Of a stretch of DNA of 64,000 nt, positions 49,434 through 60,559 are shown in pieces. The stretch's first letter is position 1. Every line of letters begins with the position of its first letter. A program made the position numbers and the translations under genes. The notes beneath the pieces are model-generated. The model had not been told where the DNA came from and made no database searches. It saw nothing but the letters and a program-made list of their open reading frames with translations. Source of the DNA: Jacaranda mimosifolia (Eukaryota; Streptophyta; Magnoliopsida; Lamiales; Bignoniaceae); NCBI GenBank assembly GCA_018894105.1, contig CM032117.1, positions 1,949,501 through 2,013,500 of the forward strand, written 5' to 3'.

Positions 49434-50144
49434 GGCCTCCCTGCTTTTCTTTTTTATTGAATCTTAATATTTGAATTTTAGCGAGGAAAGCATTGAGAAA
49501 AATATAATTATTTTCCAGATGTAACTTGAATTTTAGACATTTTTTTTTCTCATGCTTGTTTTTCACTAAAATTTAATGTGCAAACATAACCAAAATGTTT
49601 ACGTTGGAACTGAAAATGTCAAGCCTTCAGTTGTTTTGCAATTCTAGTGGAACATGAATCACGTAATAAATTTCTTTCTTGAGACCATAATATATAATTT
49701 TCTTTTCGTGCGTGGTATAAGCTTAAAATCAGGTTTGTTAGGATGGGGCGAAAACAAGAAGGTATTCATTTAAAGTGAAACATCGTCCATTACTAATTTG
49801 GTGGTAGATAACATATTCCTTCTCTATTTCTTTTATTATTATTTTGTTATGCATTCATACATTTACTTTTCTTTTTCCGTTCAAATTAATTAGTAAGTTT
49901 GTTCTTCAATTTCTAACCTTAAATCCAAGGTATACTGATCCTCTTCTGTAAATAAGATTACACAATTTCAATATACCATTTCTTGAGAGCTATATGTTTT
50001 TCTTCCTCCCTTTTTATTCAAAGGAAAAAATAGATAATAGAACAAGAGAAAGTAATAGAATAAAAAGTCGTACATTTTTCAAGAAATGATACCCAAATTG
50101 TGTAAAAAATTTGGAGAAACAAACTTCCAAGTTAATTTAGACGT

Positions 50145-50157
50145 GCGCGCGCGCGCG
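50145..50157. repeat. Alternating (GC)n run
   Basis: gcgcgcgcgcgcg in otherwise AT-rich DNA; six and a half units, a potential Z-DNA former. Confidence 0.9.
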
Positions 50158-50491
50158 TGATAATAAAGGAAAAATAGCCATTCGATTTGCGTAGTTAACA
50201 ATGAGGGCAAGAAGGGCAGTCCTTGTGTAAACGACCAAACCCAGAAAGTCATTTCTTCTCTCAGTCAGATGTCACTGTGACAATATCCACAATACGATGC
50301 CCTTCTTTGGCAAACACTAGCTAGAAAATATTATAGAAAACATCCGCAATCTGGACTCAGATATGAAGGGAACTTTCTTTTACAGGTGAATTTATAACTC
50401 AAGTCTAATTTTCCTCAGCGAAGGGGATCTTTGCAATCTACGAGGGATTTACAAGATCTCAAGGAGTTCCAGAGATCTTGATATTTTCCAC

Positions 50492-50839
50492 ATGACTATA
50501 AGAGACATATACATCTCTCACACAACTGCACCCCATCCCACCCCCAAAGACGAGGGATTGATGGATTCAGTGACCTTGTACATTTTATGTGTCTCAGTTG
50601 TAATTGTGCTTCTGGGGCTGTCAAGCTTTATGTGGCTCAAATCTTTGGAACACCAAATCTCAACCCTTGGACTGACTAGGTTTCTGCAGAATTATGGTTA
50701 TACCATTGATCACCGTGATACCAATCACACTAGCCTTGTAGGAAGATATGTTGCAACTGTTACAGCCCCAGCCCACTTCGCTCATAGAGGAGACAACAGA
50801 CAAGAGGCAACAAATTCCAGTTCCTATTCCTCTGATTAG
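50492..50839 (+). CDS. Hypothetical single-pass membrane protein, 115 aa
   Basis: An intronless frame from ATG 50492 to a stop at 50839. Residues about 28-48 (TLYILCVSVVIVLLGLSSFM) form a strong hydrophobic helix. The tail of about 65 residues is polar, with LTRFLQNYGYTIDHRD, HRGDNRQEATNSSSYSS and three possible N-glycosylation sites. A second ATG at residue 24 (MDSVTLYILCV) would put the helix right at the N-terminus and may be the true start. An AATAAA signal follows at 51003-51008. No known family is recognised. It is the longest plus-strand frame for several kilobases, and its composition differs from the AT-rich flank, so it is plausible but unproven. Confidence 0.5.
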   Translation: MTIRDIYISHTTAPHPTPKDEGLMDSVTLYILCVSVVIVLLGLSSFMWLKSLEHQISTLGLTRFLQNYGYTIDHRDTNHTSLVGRYVATVTAPAHFAHRGDNRQEATNSSSYSSD

Positions 50840-51611
50840 AAGCATTGAGCAGCAGAGAAAGGAAAGGAATCAAGTAGGTTACGGCCTGAGCGATCTCTAA
50901 ACTCATGAATAGAAGGTCAACAGGTGATTTAGAATCCTCCAATCGAGGGTATGGTCTTAATAGGAAAGCTTCAACGTTGTGTTTAAAAAGAGGAAAGGGA
51001 TGAATAAAGATTGTAAATTTTCATGTTGAAATCTATTGTAAGTTGAAGTTACTATACTAATACCAGAGGGTCAAGTATTTGATCTTTTCAATATATTTAA
51101 TTGATTTAGGTTTGCCAACCCAAAACAGCTATTCAGCTCCCAACCTTGTTTTTCATCGGTTATACTTGGAACAATTGAACATTTAAAGGTATAATTATAC
51201 AGCAAACAACAGCACAACAGTGCATCTGCATTGCAACACAGAAATAATAAATTAAGAGGTATTAAAAGGATGGCGAGCATTAATGATTAAAAAATAATTG
51301 GAATAAAAGCTCTTTTCAACGAAATAATTCCAACAGAACTCACATTTTCATTGGAGAAAGCACTGAATTAAATGTAGAGCTTAAAGGTACAACATTATTT
51401 CTCATGCAACACATTCAATCATTTGGATATATGTTTTAATGAATTATGAGGTTCCAATGAAGTTGAAACTGAGTAATTACCAGAAAAATGTCAATTGGTC
51501 AGCCGACCAGTACATCAAAAATTTTAGGCAGAGGAATTTCATACCTTGGGATATAAAAAATGGGGGTAATGATGACAGAGAAGACCAAGCTAGTTGTACA
51601 GTTTGCTACAA
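50840..51611. other. Intergenic between two convergent genes
   Basis: The 50492 frame (plus) and the UPP gene (minus) converge here. This stretch should contain both 3' UTRs. No further gene is seen. Confidence 0.5.
51003..51008 (+). terminator. AATAAA polyadenylation-type signal
   Basis: Lies 164 bases after the stop of the 115-aa frame; AATAAA also occurs by chance in AT-rich DNA, so support is modest. Confidence 0.35.
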
Positions 51612-54600
51612 TTATGTGCCGAAGCTACGGTCCCCAGCATCCCCGAGTCCAGGAATTATGAACCTGAAAAGTGATCCAGGAAATTCAGGAAATGACAACT
51701 TTATGAAGTCTGCAGCAATTCATTAGCTCAGTTCATATATTAGCCTACCCTTTCTCATTAATAGTTGGGTCAAGAATTCCAGCATATACATGAAGCCTGG
51801 CAAATAAGAATAGAAAATTACTTGAACCCAAATATGTAGATATGCAAATATACAGTATCTCAAGGTAATTTGGCAATATATATTATTACCCAGGAAATTT
51901 CTCGCTCAACTTTTGTAGAGCAGGAGGAGCAGCAACAGCGGATATCTAAACCAAACAATTTGTATAGTTAGTACAACTTTAGAAGGAAAAACATTGGAAG
52001 TGTGTCAGCCTACTAAACATAATGTGTCACATTAAAATTTGAAGAACCCAGTAAAACAGAAGAATCTAATCCTCTCTCTTCATCGATGGAAAACAACAAA
52101 GAAAAACAAAGACTTGTAGAGACCAAAGAGGCATAAAACAGGCATCTGCAACAAATTCAAGCCACAATAAAAAGGATACTGCCAGAAACACTTAACAATT
52201 CTTACTTTGGAATCACGATGATAAAAGCATAAACATATAAGAGAAGATAAAAGAGAAAAGGCCAAAAGCAAGTCAGAAACAAACCACTTTTATTTGCTTG
52301 TTGTCAACCCCTCGATCCTTTATCAGTTCAAGAGCTGCAACCACTGTACCACCTAAAAGATTACATGTAGAAACATCAACAACCATTTTCCTAGCAGTAA
52401 TACAATAATATAAGCACTGCCATCCTATGTAAGGAACCATGTGCAATCTGCTGTTGAAGCATTCTTGCAGTTCTAGTTAAGATTGAGGATATAGATGCCA
52501 GCATATCTAATTCTGTGACTAATGTGTTATGAACCAGAGAAATAAGGGTTAAAGCTCTAATATTGGTTGCATCTCTATTATACTGATCAAGCAATATTGA
52601 ACCTTAACAGTGCACATCAATAATTCTCTGTTCATGTAACCAAGAACCTAAAGCTATATTTCAAACTAGAACTTTTGACCGCATATGGAATTTACACACT
52701 TTACATTGATAATGCTAAGTATAGAATCTAAAACTAAAATGATTAGCCTGTGATAAGAAGGCTTTTACTGGAAAGGAAACCTCATGGTAGAATGCCCTAC
52801 ACATTGACCCAACCCAGATGTTAAACCACACACCTATCTGACTTCAGCATTTAATCATGGGATTTATGCATATTTGGAAATAGGGGCAATTGCAAAGGAC
52901 AGAGTCTGTACAACTCTAGATTTTCTATAAACTGCATTCTGTGAGGGAAGAAAAAAAAACTTGGAATCAATGCATTGAGCAAGCTGATATGCAGTTTAAC
53001 TCAAAATAGTATCATATAAATACCTGTTGCAAGCATGGGATCTACAACAAATACTCGAGAACCTTCAGGAAACTTCTCAGGCAACCTATTGTGGAGGTAA
53101 AAATTCTATTAGACTTTTCAAAAGGGTGACCTGTATGGCCACTGTACAACTTAGCAACTAGAAGGTAAATTAAGTTAAGCTGACAAAATTTCTGGCTTAT
53201 GCACACTCATAAATATTGAATCACATAAATAGGAGGTAAATCAAATCAATATGACAAAATATTCTGGTATGCACACTCATAAATGGCATTTATAGGACAT
53301 GACACAGGCTTTAAAACAACAGAAAATGAACTTCAATTAATATCCCAGCAGTTCTATTACTTACTTGTTCAAATATACAGTAGGCTGAAGTGTTTCTTCA
53401 TCTCTGCTAATCCCTAGCATGATCAGTTTCAACAACACCAGCAAATTTTAAATCAAAAGCTAATTCATGTAGCACAATCAGCAAAGAAATTAATCAAATA
53501 TAGAGAAATTAACATTCTACACAAAATAAAAGGCATTATGTGAGAATGGACTAATATGTCAACAATTTGGATTACGAAATGCAATTTTCACAACCAAAAT
53601 TGGTTCTCCTCGCATATATAAAATGTAGTATTTCTTCTGTCCAGTGATCAGAGGGTAAAAAATTTCTGGAACAAGGCTATATGACTTCCTTGCTCACAAG
53701 ATGACAGAAATTTATGCATGGGGAACACCAGTACTTAAGGACACTTAAAATGAAGTGAATGCAATAATTTAATATGCCATCAATAAAGAAAAAGGGCTTT
53801 CAGAATCTAGATACTGATTTCCTTTCCCAGGAGTTCCAGAAAGCAAACATTTCCATACCTAGATGATATGTCTTTGTTGCTGGCAAAACTGATGATGCAT
53901 GCTCTGCCAGAGCAAGGCCAGCTCTCAATATGGGGACAATCTGTAGAGCAGTATAACTATAATAATCACACCAAATCTTAACACAAAAAACCCACTCTAC
54001 AAAGATCATGTGCATGGAAGAAAGAACAATAAAATCTCAAAAGATGTTTCCAGATCTAAAGAATCCTTTCCCTGTTAAAAAATTCCAAAAACAAGAGTTA
54101 TTAGGTACTACATAGTAATAAACATTAGTTGCCCATCTGTTACTCTTCTCCAACATTTTTACAGAAAGTGATTATATAGACCATAATATCTCTCCACTGG
54201 AAAATCTTGGAATGAAGATGATCTAATCTCCTATATCCATCTTTCTTTTCTTTTCCTTTTTTTTTTTAATAGTTAATTGTGCCAGTTATTCAGCAAACTG
54301 GTCCAAGATCATTTGTTTGAACATCAATGCTTCCTATCAACATAAGAAGTATCAAGCCAAGTGAAAGAAGAAAATGAGCAAGAAAGCTCATCCCAGTCCC
54401 TCTTGGTGATGGAGTATTGTTATTTGCACTCCAATTGATTTGTAGTTTTCATGAATTGAACATTATATCCCTTTATTTTTAAGATGTAATTTAATTTAAG
54501 TAGTTGATCAATTATGTCTTTGGTGTACTATTCATTATCCTGGTAAATATTAATCTTGATTCATTGCAAGCTTTCATTCATTCCCATGTCAAATTTGATA

Positions 54601-55312
54601 GAGTACATAAAAATGAACAGATTATCTTATCTTTAAATTCAGTCATCTCGTTGAAGACATGGCCATAAACTTTAATAGAAAAATAATAGAATCACTACAA
54701 CATAGTATACTTTCACACCCCAAAGGCGTGTCTTGTTTTACTTCATAAAGACTATTGTATAAAATTATTTCAATTAGGAAAGTAAAATAAAGAAAGAAAA
54801 GAACACTGGATCTTGTTGTTTCATATTAAGTTGGACAAGTTGTTGTGGAATGTTTTCATGAATAATAAAGTTGAAAGTGATAAATATTATATTAAAGGAT
54901 ATATTTGTTTTCCAAATTAATATAAATAGTGTTTTAAAAAGGAAGTGGATATTCAAGTCAATAACCTAACACGTAAGATCAGAATGAAGTATGAATAACG
55001 AATTTTGGAGTGCAAATAACAATACATTTGATGATGGTATAGATATCAAATTTCCTTACATAATCATTTTACATGCATACTTGTACATGCCTCCTCTTGC
55101 TACTTTGTATAAGTGATTTCTATATTTATTTATCATTATATCATTTTGGGGTGAATGCTCTTCCAATTGGAGTAGAATATTGGCAACTCAATAATTTGCT
55201 ATAAGCTCATGAATACAAATAAGCTTCACTTCAACTGGTCAATAGAGTTCCATCCCGAGCTACTGAACGGCATCTATGTTCAGTAGGCAAAAACAGTGCT
55301 ACAAGTGTATAT

Positions 55313-55347
<35 letters not shown>

Positions 55348-56549
55348 ACTGCAATGGGTTCCCTTGGATCAATAAATTCCACTGAGGCAACACCCATTGG
55401 TGACTGGATCTCTCCGCTGACAGTTGGCTGGCAGCAATTACAAATATATATATTAGTTATAAGCATAAGCATAGACTTCCGATTGGAAAAGGTTTCATAA
55501 AAAAATAAGTTTGTATGATTTAAGATTGCAGCTTCCATGTCTTTTTGTTCATTCAAAAGAAACAGCAACTTTAGAAGTGTACAAATTGCTTGATGCATAA
55601 GTCTCATCTAAAAATATTCCTTAGTTACAAATTGGTTGGTCAAGTTTACTACGTTTATTACTATGCAGTATAACTATATAACACATATTGTGAGGAAAAC
55701 AAAAAAAATTGGCATGCCAATTATCAAAGCTCACCAGCCAGTCTCTAGATGCCTCATATATTAGCAATCTCCCAAGCTCAGCCATAGCATTCTCTAAAAA
55801 ATCATAATGGAAGTTATAAAAGGAAAACAATAAAAATTACAACACAAAACTAGGAAGATTATAAGACCATGCCACCTTCATCAAATTGGCACGTTTTAAA
55901 AATTCCAACCACATTTATAACTCGCGGCTACATAAAAGTTGAATTTTTTTTTCAAACAAAAGTTAAACTTACTGAAGATCGGGCAAGGAGTCTGCTCATT
56001 CCGAAGAACTGAAATCCAGTGCTTAATTAAAGGATGGGGCGGTACAAACACCTAAAAATAACACAATAACTATCCCAATCACATCATAATTAACTTATCC
56101 AAAAAAAGCACTCATTTCCCTTATCCAAAAATCAAAAAATAAAATCTTTAAAACTGCTCAAACATCATAACTATGTTCTTCGAATTTAATATTTTCTTCA
56201 GCATTGAAAAGCAGCATCAAAAGGAAGCTGACCAGCATTCTGTCTCCAGACATAATTCTTTTCTCAGCGGTCGTTTGGCAATTTACAGCGACGGCGCGTC
56301 GTTTACGACAATCCAAACGCAAAACCTATTGTAAATTATTTTTAAAAAAATTAGGGCTTCATAAAATAAAATAGAATATGAATGAAAATGACATTGTAAG
56401 CGTGTTTTGTGTTCTACCTTGGGATTAGTTATATAATAGGAGGTGGGATTGGGTGCGGAGATGTGTTGGGGAAGGTAGACCACTGAGGAAAAGAGAGGAG
56501 ACTCGTAGAGATGTTGTAGACAAGGGGAATTATTAATGGCGAAAGCCAT
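51612..56549 (-). CDS. UPP: Uracil phosphoribosyltransferase, plastid type, 12 exons, 285 aa
   Basis: The enzyme joins uracil to PRPP to give UMP, the main uracil salvage step in plants, and acts in plastids. Exons (minus): 56549-56418, 56325-56233, 56051-55973, 55793-55735, 55427-55350, 53940-53859, 53413-53365, 53085-53024, 52352-52285, 51945-51890, 51796-51749, 51663-51612. All introns are GT-AG and the sum is 858 nt in frame. Residues 1 to about 70 are Ser/basic-rich with no conserved match, fitting a transit peptide, and MSGDRML precedes [20 protein letters not shown]. Further conserved parts are [29 protein letters not shown], the PRPP-binding [21 protein letters not shown] and [15 protein letters not shown]. 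The protein stops right after FGT, a few residues earlier than the plant proteins I remember, which end near ETHWVK. Intron 5 (1.4 kb) begins inside a CT repeat. The gene looks functional. Confidence 0.95.
55313..55345. repeat. (GA)n microsatellite at the start of UPP intron 5
   Basis: About sixteen GA units, ending four to five bases from the 5' splice site of exon 5 (exon edge at 55350). On the transcribed strand the intron reads gttactctctct…. Confidence 0.95.
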
Positions 56550-56805
56550 TTTTTGATGCGAAAAAATGAAAAGCGAAAAGGAGAGACTGGAGAGTTAGGA
56601 GCTTGTTCCTCGAGTGTCGGTCCGAAGAAGAAGGCTAGTGGGCAGGATATGATGAGGGCTCCCAACTATGATTTCTTCTCTTGCTTTTTGGATTTATCAT
56701 TTCAGAAAACTGGAAACGGTAGGATCCTGCTTTGAAAATTAAATTTTGTGCAGTCTATATTTACGAAGTTCTTTTTAAAAATATAATTTCATTTAAAAAT
56801 ATTCA
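56550..56805. other. 5' flank of UPP and start of the DC1 duplication
   Basis: It should contain the UPP 5' UTR and promoter (minus strand). The plus-strand frame at 56553-56735 has no domain and overlaps this flank. The sequence from about 56709 (ggaaacggtaggatcctgct) onward reappears at 60976, marking the left edge of the tandem duplication. Confidence 0.5.
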
Positions 56806-57331
56806 GGATATGTTTGGTTACATTTTGTTAAATAATAAATTTGTTTTGACAAAATGTAACCAAACATATGAATGATTTTTTTGTTAAAATAATAATTTTT
56901 AATTTTCAAAATACTCCTTCAAATTAATTGGCTTATTACCAAAAACTCCATACACATATATAGACATAATACATATCATAATATTTTATCATTATTTTTA
57001 TAAATAAAAATTTATATCTAATTATCACATATACATATTATATATTTTATTATAATTTTTACAATAAAAAATATTATTTAATTTTATTTTTATCTCAAAA
57101 ATTCAATAAAAAACATTAATTTGACTGACAGCTACAGTAGAAATTATCTCCTCCCAAAATATAAACAAATATACAAAAACTTCCCAAATAATTTTCTAAC
57201 TATTCTCAAAATATAAATAAATATGCATCACGTTCCCCAATGCAAATTTCACATTTCCCAACCTTCACTTCCAAAACTTATTCTCCTAAAATATATATTT
57301 CAAGACATACAATTTATATCCAAACATTACC
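56806..57331. mobile_element. MITE insertion in unit A (526 bp, Tourist-like)
   Basis: This segment is absent from the matching place in unit B (near 61070). The ends are ggatatgtttggttacattt on the left and, reverse-complemented, ggtaatgtttggatataaat on the right, an imperfect inverted repeat. It is flanked by TCA (56803-56805) and TTA (57332-57334), a 3-bp duplication with one mismatch. The inside is non-coding. It shares internal words with the element at 60096-60556 (for example 'acagta.aa.ttatctc'), so both belong to one family. Confidence 0.75.
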
Positions 57332-57334
57332 TTA

Positions 57335-58342
57335 GTTTTTATAAATTTACAAATGAGATATTGTACAAATGAGATACTTGTAACAATTATTGTAACTAAT
57401 ACTTCGTGTTTAATTATTGTATATCGATTCCAAGAATTCATATTTCACTCAACTTTAGTTACCCATGGATCTATTTAATTACTCACTTTAACATAGGTTT
57501 TATCAACATTATTCCATGGGCCATACAAATTCATGAATGACATTTGAATTAGTTCTGAGTTCAAATATAATTTGAAATTATTATAATGGGTTATCTTTAA
57601 TTGAGATGATGAAATTTTAAATTATTAGATCATCTTATTTACAAATGATTTGAATTAAATCAATACATGATATTTCTTATCCTATTTATTATAGATAGTC
57701 CAATGAGCACAACAATTAATATTTTACTTTTTAAATTTCTCAACAATACTCACAACTTTTTACTGAATTAGCGTCAAAAGGCTAGTGGAACGCATCCTAC
57801 AATTTCTGACCTATCTGTAATTTCAAGATTCAAATTTATAGTTGAGATCATCAGGACATCTTTTCGATCTCAACTTGGTCCTCTCTACTCTATGATTATG
57901 TTAAATACATCAAGACCCTCATTACGCTGAATTGAATACACTAGAGAACGTAGCATCCATTAGTGTCAGGTAGCCATAGAATTGTCACATGCTTCGTTGA
58001 CCTGTTGCCCGTTTCCACACGGACCACTCCTCTAATTCCTAGACAGCACATCCAGTTGAAGTAGAATAAGTCCATAAATAGTAGACAAACAATCGTTTTT
58101 TCAGTTGAATTTTAAAATGAAAGTTGATGAAATAATTCTATACCAGACAGGGAAAAGAGTTCAAAGCCCGGCTGCACATATTAATCGATGAAGTCCATGT
58201 ATTAATCCATCGAATATGCCATAAAAAATATTCGTACATGATATGAAGGTTCATCGAATCCTGTTTCGTCTCAGCAAGTCAACTGAACAAACTACCCAAA
58301 AGTCTTCGTCTTTTAAAATCGAAGTCTCCCTCCACTTGTACA
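57335..58342. other. Upstream region of the DC1 gene
   Basis: It aligns with 61085-62130 in unit B. It contains W-box-like TTGAC(C) at about 57997-58002 and GTCAA at about 58276, motifs bound by WRKY factors in stress-responsive promoters; both are kept in unit B. The assignment of function is inference. Confidence 0.45.
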
Positions 58343-58348
58343 TATAAA
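58343..58348 (+). promoter_or_regulatory. TATA box of the DC1 gene
   Basis: tataaa within gtacatataaaacac, 98 bases before the ATG at 58446. In unit B the same place reads gtacagagaaaacac, so the box is lost there. Confidence 0.65.
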
Positions 58349-58445
58349 ACACAATAAACTAACATCTAAATCAATGCAGCTGTAATTTATACAAAAGCCT
58401 GGATTTGTCCTCAGGCTTGTGATAACACTTCCAGCATTGATTCCC

Positions 58446-59306
58446 ATGGCTCCTTTACCAAAGAGTTCCATAGATCATTTCACTCATCCGGGGCATCCAT
58501 TAAAAGCAGTTGATGCTCAGCAAGAATACATCTGCGATGGCTGCAAAACTCCTGGAACAGGCAAAAGATATCGTTGTCATGGCTGCGATTTCGATCTGCA
58601 TGAGTACTGCGGGACGTGCCCACGGGTCCTGTCTTCATTCATGCACCAACACGCCCTCAGCCTGGTGATGCGGAAGGCACAAGGCGCATGCCAAGTTGGG
58701 CGGGTTTGTGATGTGTGTGGAGATCCCGTCAAGGGCTTGTTTTTCAGGTGCAAAGAGTGCGAGTTCGATGTGCATCCATTGTGCTCCCAATTGCCTGAGA
58801 AATTGCAACACGCGATGCACAAGATTCATCCGTTGACTCTACAATCCCCGGGGATAGCGGCTTTTTGTGCCGTCTGTAGAGGATTGTGCAAAGGTTGGCG
58901 ATACAGGTGCGGGATTTGTAGCTTTGATATTCATTTGGAATGTATTTTAGAGCCTGTCGTGCCATGCCCGGAAAGTGCAAAAACAAATCAGCGTGGAATT
59001 CCTACGTGTGATCAGGGGATTCCTTTCCAGCCCCCGCCACAATTTGCGTATTATCATTATGGGTATCCTTATGGCCCTGGCCCTAGCCCTGGATATCCCT
59101 TTGGACCTGGACCTGGTTTTAATATGTATCAAGGTCAGTACATGCATCCGAACAATTTTATACCACAGAACCAAGTGGGTGCAGTCAGTAATAATGGGAC
59201 AGGGCGCCTTGGAAAGTCCATGTTTTCGCTAGTGGGGCAGCTTGGGTTTGGAGTGCTTTCTAATATGATCTTTGGGGTGGATTTATCCTCCTTCTTTTCG
59301 GGTTGA
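58446..59306 (+). CDS. DC1-domain (cysteine/histidine-rich) protein, intronless, 286 aa
   Basis: DC1 proteins bind zinc through C1-like Cys/His modules and are often linked to stress and cell-death responses; substrates are rarely known. I start at the ATG at 58446 (MAPLPKSSIDHFTHPGHPL), because the frame upstream has no ATG. Three DC1 modules follow: about 11-60 (HFTHPGHPL, YICDGCKTPGTGKRYRCHGC, FDLHEYC), 67-114 (HQHALSL, VCDVCGDPVKGLFFRCKEC, FDVHPLC) and 125-166 (HKIHPLTL, FCAVCRGLCKGWRYRCGIC, FDIHLEC). Then comes a Gly/Pro/Tyr-rich stretch (about 199-245, with YGYPYGPGPSPGYPFGPGPG and QGQYMHPNN) and a hydrophobic C-terminus (SMFSLVGQLGFGVLSNMIFG). All metal-binding Cys and His are present. 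It lies in a tandem duplication with a broken copy at 62219-63123. Confidence 0.93.
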   Translation: MAPLPKSSIDHFTHPGHPLKAVDAQQEYICDGCKTPGTGKRYRCHGCDFDLHEYCGTCPRVLSSFMHQHALSLVMRKAQGACQVGRVCDVCGDPVKGLFFRCKECEFDVHPLCSQLPEKLQHAMHKIHPLTLQSPGIAAFCAVCRGLCKGWRYRCGICSFDIHLECILEPVVPCPESAKTNQRGIPTCDQGIPFQPPPQFAYYHYGYPYGPGPSPGYPFGPGPGFNMYQGQYMHPNNFIPQNQVGAVSNNGTGRLGKSMFSLVGQLGFGVLSNMIFGVDLSSFFSG

Positions 59307-60092
59307 GGTCAATGTTTTGGTTTTGTTAAATTCTTGTTGCATTTGTGGTTAAAAGATCTTGTTTGTGTCTACTTTTGGCACAAGAATGAATATGTACATC
59401 AAATGTTTTTTCTTCATTTTGATTAACTATTGTTTTTTGTGTTGAATGGTTATTGTTGTTTTTGTATTATGGGAATGATATAAATGACTTTGTCCAAATT
59501 GTTGTATGTTAACGCATCATGTACAATAATAAGATTCTTGTGAACTACTAGAAGCTCAAAATTAATAGGAAATAGTATAAGTAGACAAAGTCGAAAAAAT
59601 ATTGGTCACGATCTTTATGTGAAATTATCAGACAATTCATTTTATAAATTATACAACCTAATATTACTTCAAATAATTGATTCAATGTAAGTTTGAGTTA
59701 GACAAACAAGTTCAGTTAGACAAGAGTATTTTAGTCCTTGAATTACTCTATTTTCTTTTTAAAAGCTTTCAATTTAATTATTTCATATATTCAACTACTG
59801 ATTCATTAATTAAGTACAATAGGCAAAGATAAATTTAATACAATCAACAATATATTTAAATCGAGTCATAGAAGAAATAATCCATATATAGATAAATACT
59901 ACATTTCGTCTTTGATAATTATAAAGTTTTGAGGTCTCAATCTTATTATTTAAGCATACAACTTCACAAACTAGAGTATAAACTAAAAGAGTTCAACACA
60001 TTAATTATTTCCCATTGCCTCCATAGATTACAATACCACAAAGTAAGCTCAGATTTCTCCATCCCACATTTCTTCAACTGTTTTGTACTGGC
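59307..60092. other. 3' flank of the DC1 gene, unit A
   Basis: It aligns with 63124-63895 almost base for base, including 'ggtcaatgttttggttttgt' directly after the stop. It should hold the 3' UTR. No other gene. Confidence 0.6.
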
Positions 60093-60095
60093 TTA

Positions 60096-60556
60096 GGCTT
60101 TGTTCACTAGCATTTTGGGAAAATATTTCCCAACTCCCAAAACAATCCCAAAAAATATTCACATTCTCCAATCATTTTCTCAAAATAGAAAAAATTTATA
60201 CCTCAAAAACCCTCAGAATTTAATCTCAAAAAAATCATATACACTACCCTACTTAACACTCAAGTATATATATATATATATACACACACACCATCAAAGT
60301 ATATATATATATACATATTACATAAAAAAAATAATTTCTTCCTACAAATCCAATAAAAAAGTAACTGATTTGACATTTACAGTAAAATTTATCTCTCCAC
60401 CAAAACATTAACAAATAAACAACTCATTCTCAATCCATTTTTCCTATTTTTCCAGAACATAAATAAACAACTGACACTTTTTTCAAATTTTCTCCCAAAA
60501 ACTCATTCTCCCAAAAAAAATTCTAAAAGATGCCCAAAACACAAGTCAACAAGCCC
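60096..60556. mobile_element. MITE insertion in unit A (461 bp, Tourist-like, TTA duplication)
   Basis: Unit B has the empty site 'ctggcttagtgtctcatgg' (63903-63921). Unit A reads ctggcTTA, then the element, then TTAgcgtctcatgg, so TTA is duplicated exactly (60093-60095 and 60557-60559). The ends are ggctttgttcactagcattt and, reverse-complemented, gggcttgttgacttgtgttt, imperfect inverted repeats. TTA duplication plus GGGCTTGTT-type ends point to PIF/Harbinger. Inside are (TA)n and (CA)n microsatellites near 60264-60312 and no coding sequence. Confidence 0.88.
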
Positions 60557-60559
60557 TTA

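Larger units (their letters stand above)
49082..50491. other. Intergenic, no supported gene
   Basis: It holds a C14 tract (49420-49433) and a short alternating CG run (50145-50157). The first few hundred bases could be the 3' UTR of the small ORF before it. Pyrimidine-rich and AT-rich text otherwise. Confidence 0.5.

Noticed and set aside
56553..56735. 60-codon plus-strand frame upstream of UPP
   Set aside because: It lies in the UPP promoter/5' UTR and crosses the left edge of the DC1 duplication; no domain.
58419..58445. Extension of the DC1 protein by nine residues from a GTG
   Set aside because: Plant nuclear genes start at ATG; the first in-frame ATG at 58446 stands in a good context (cccatggc).
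58577..59232. Several frames on both strands within the DC1 gene
   Set aside because: They overlap the DC1 modules in other frames and lack any domain; the Cys/His modules fix the real frame.
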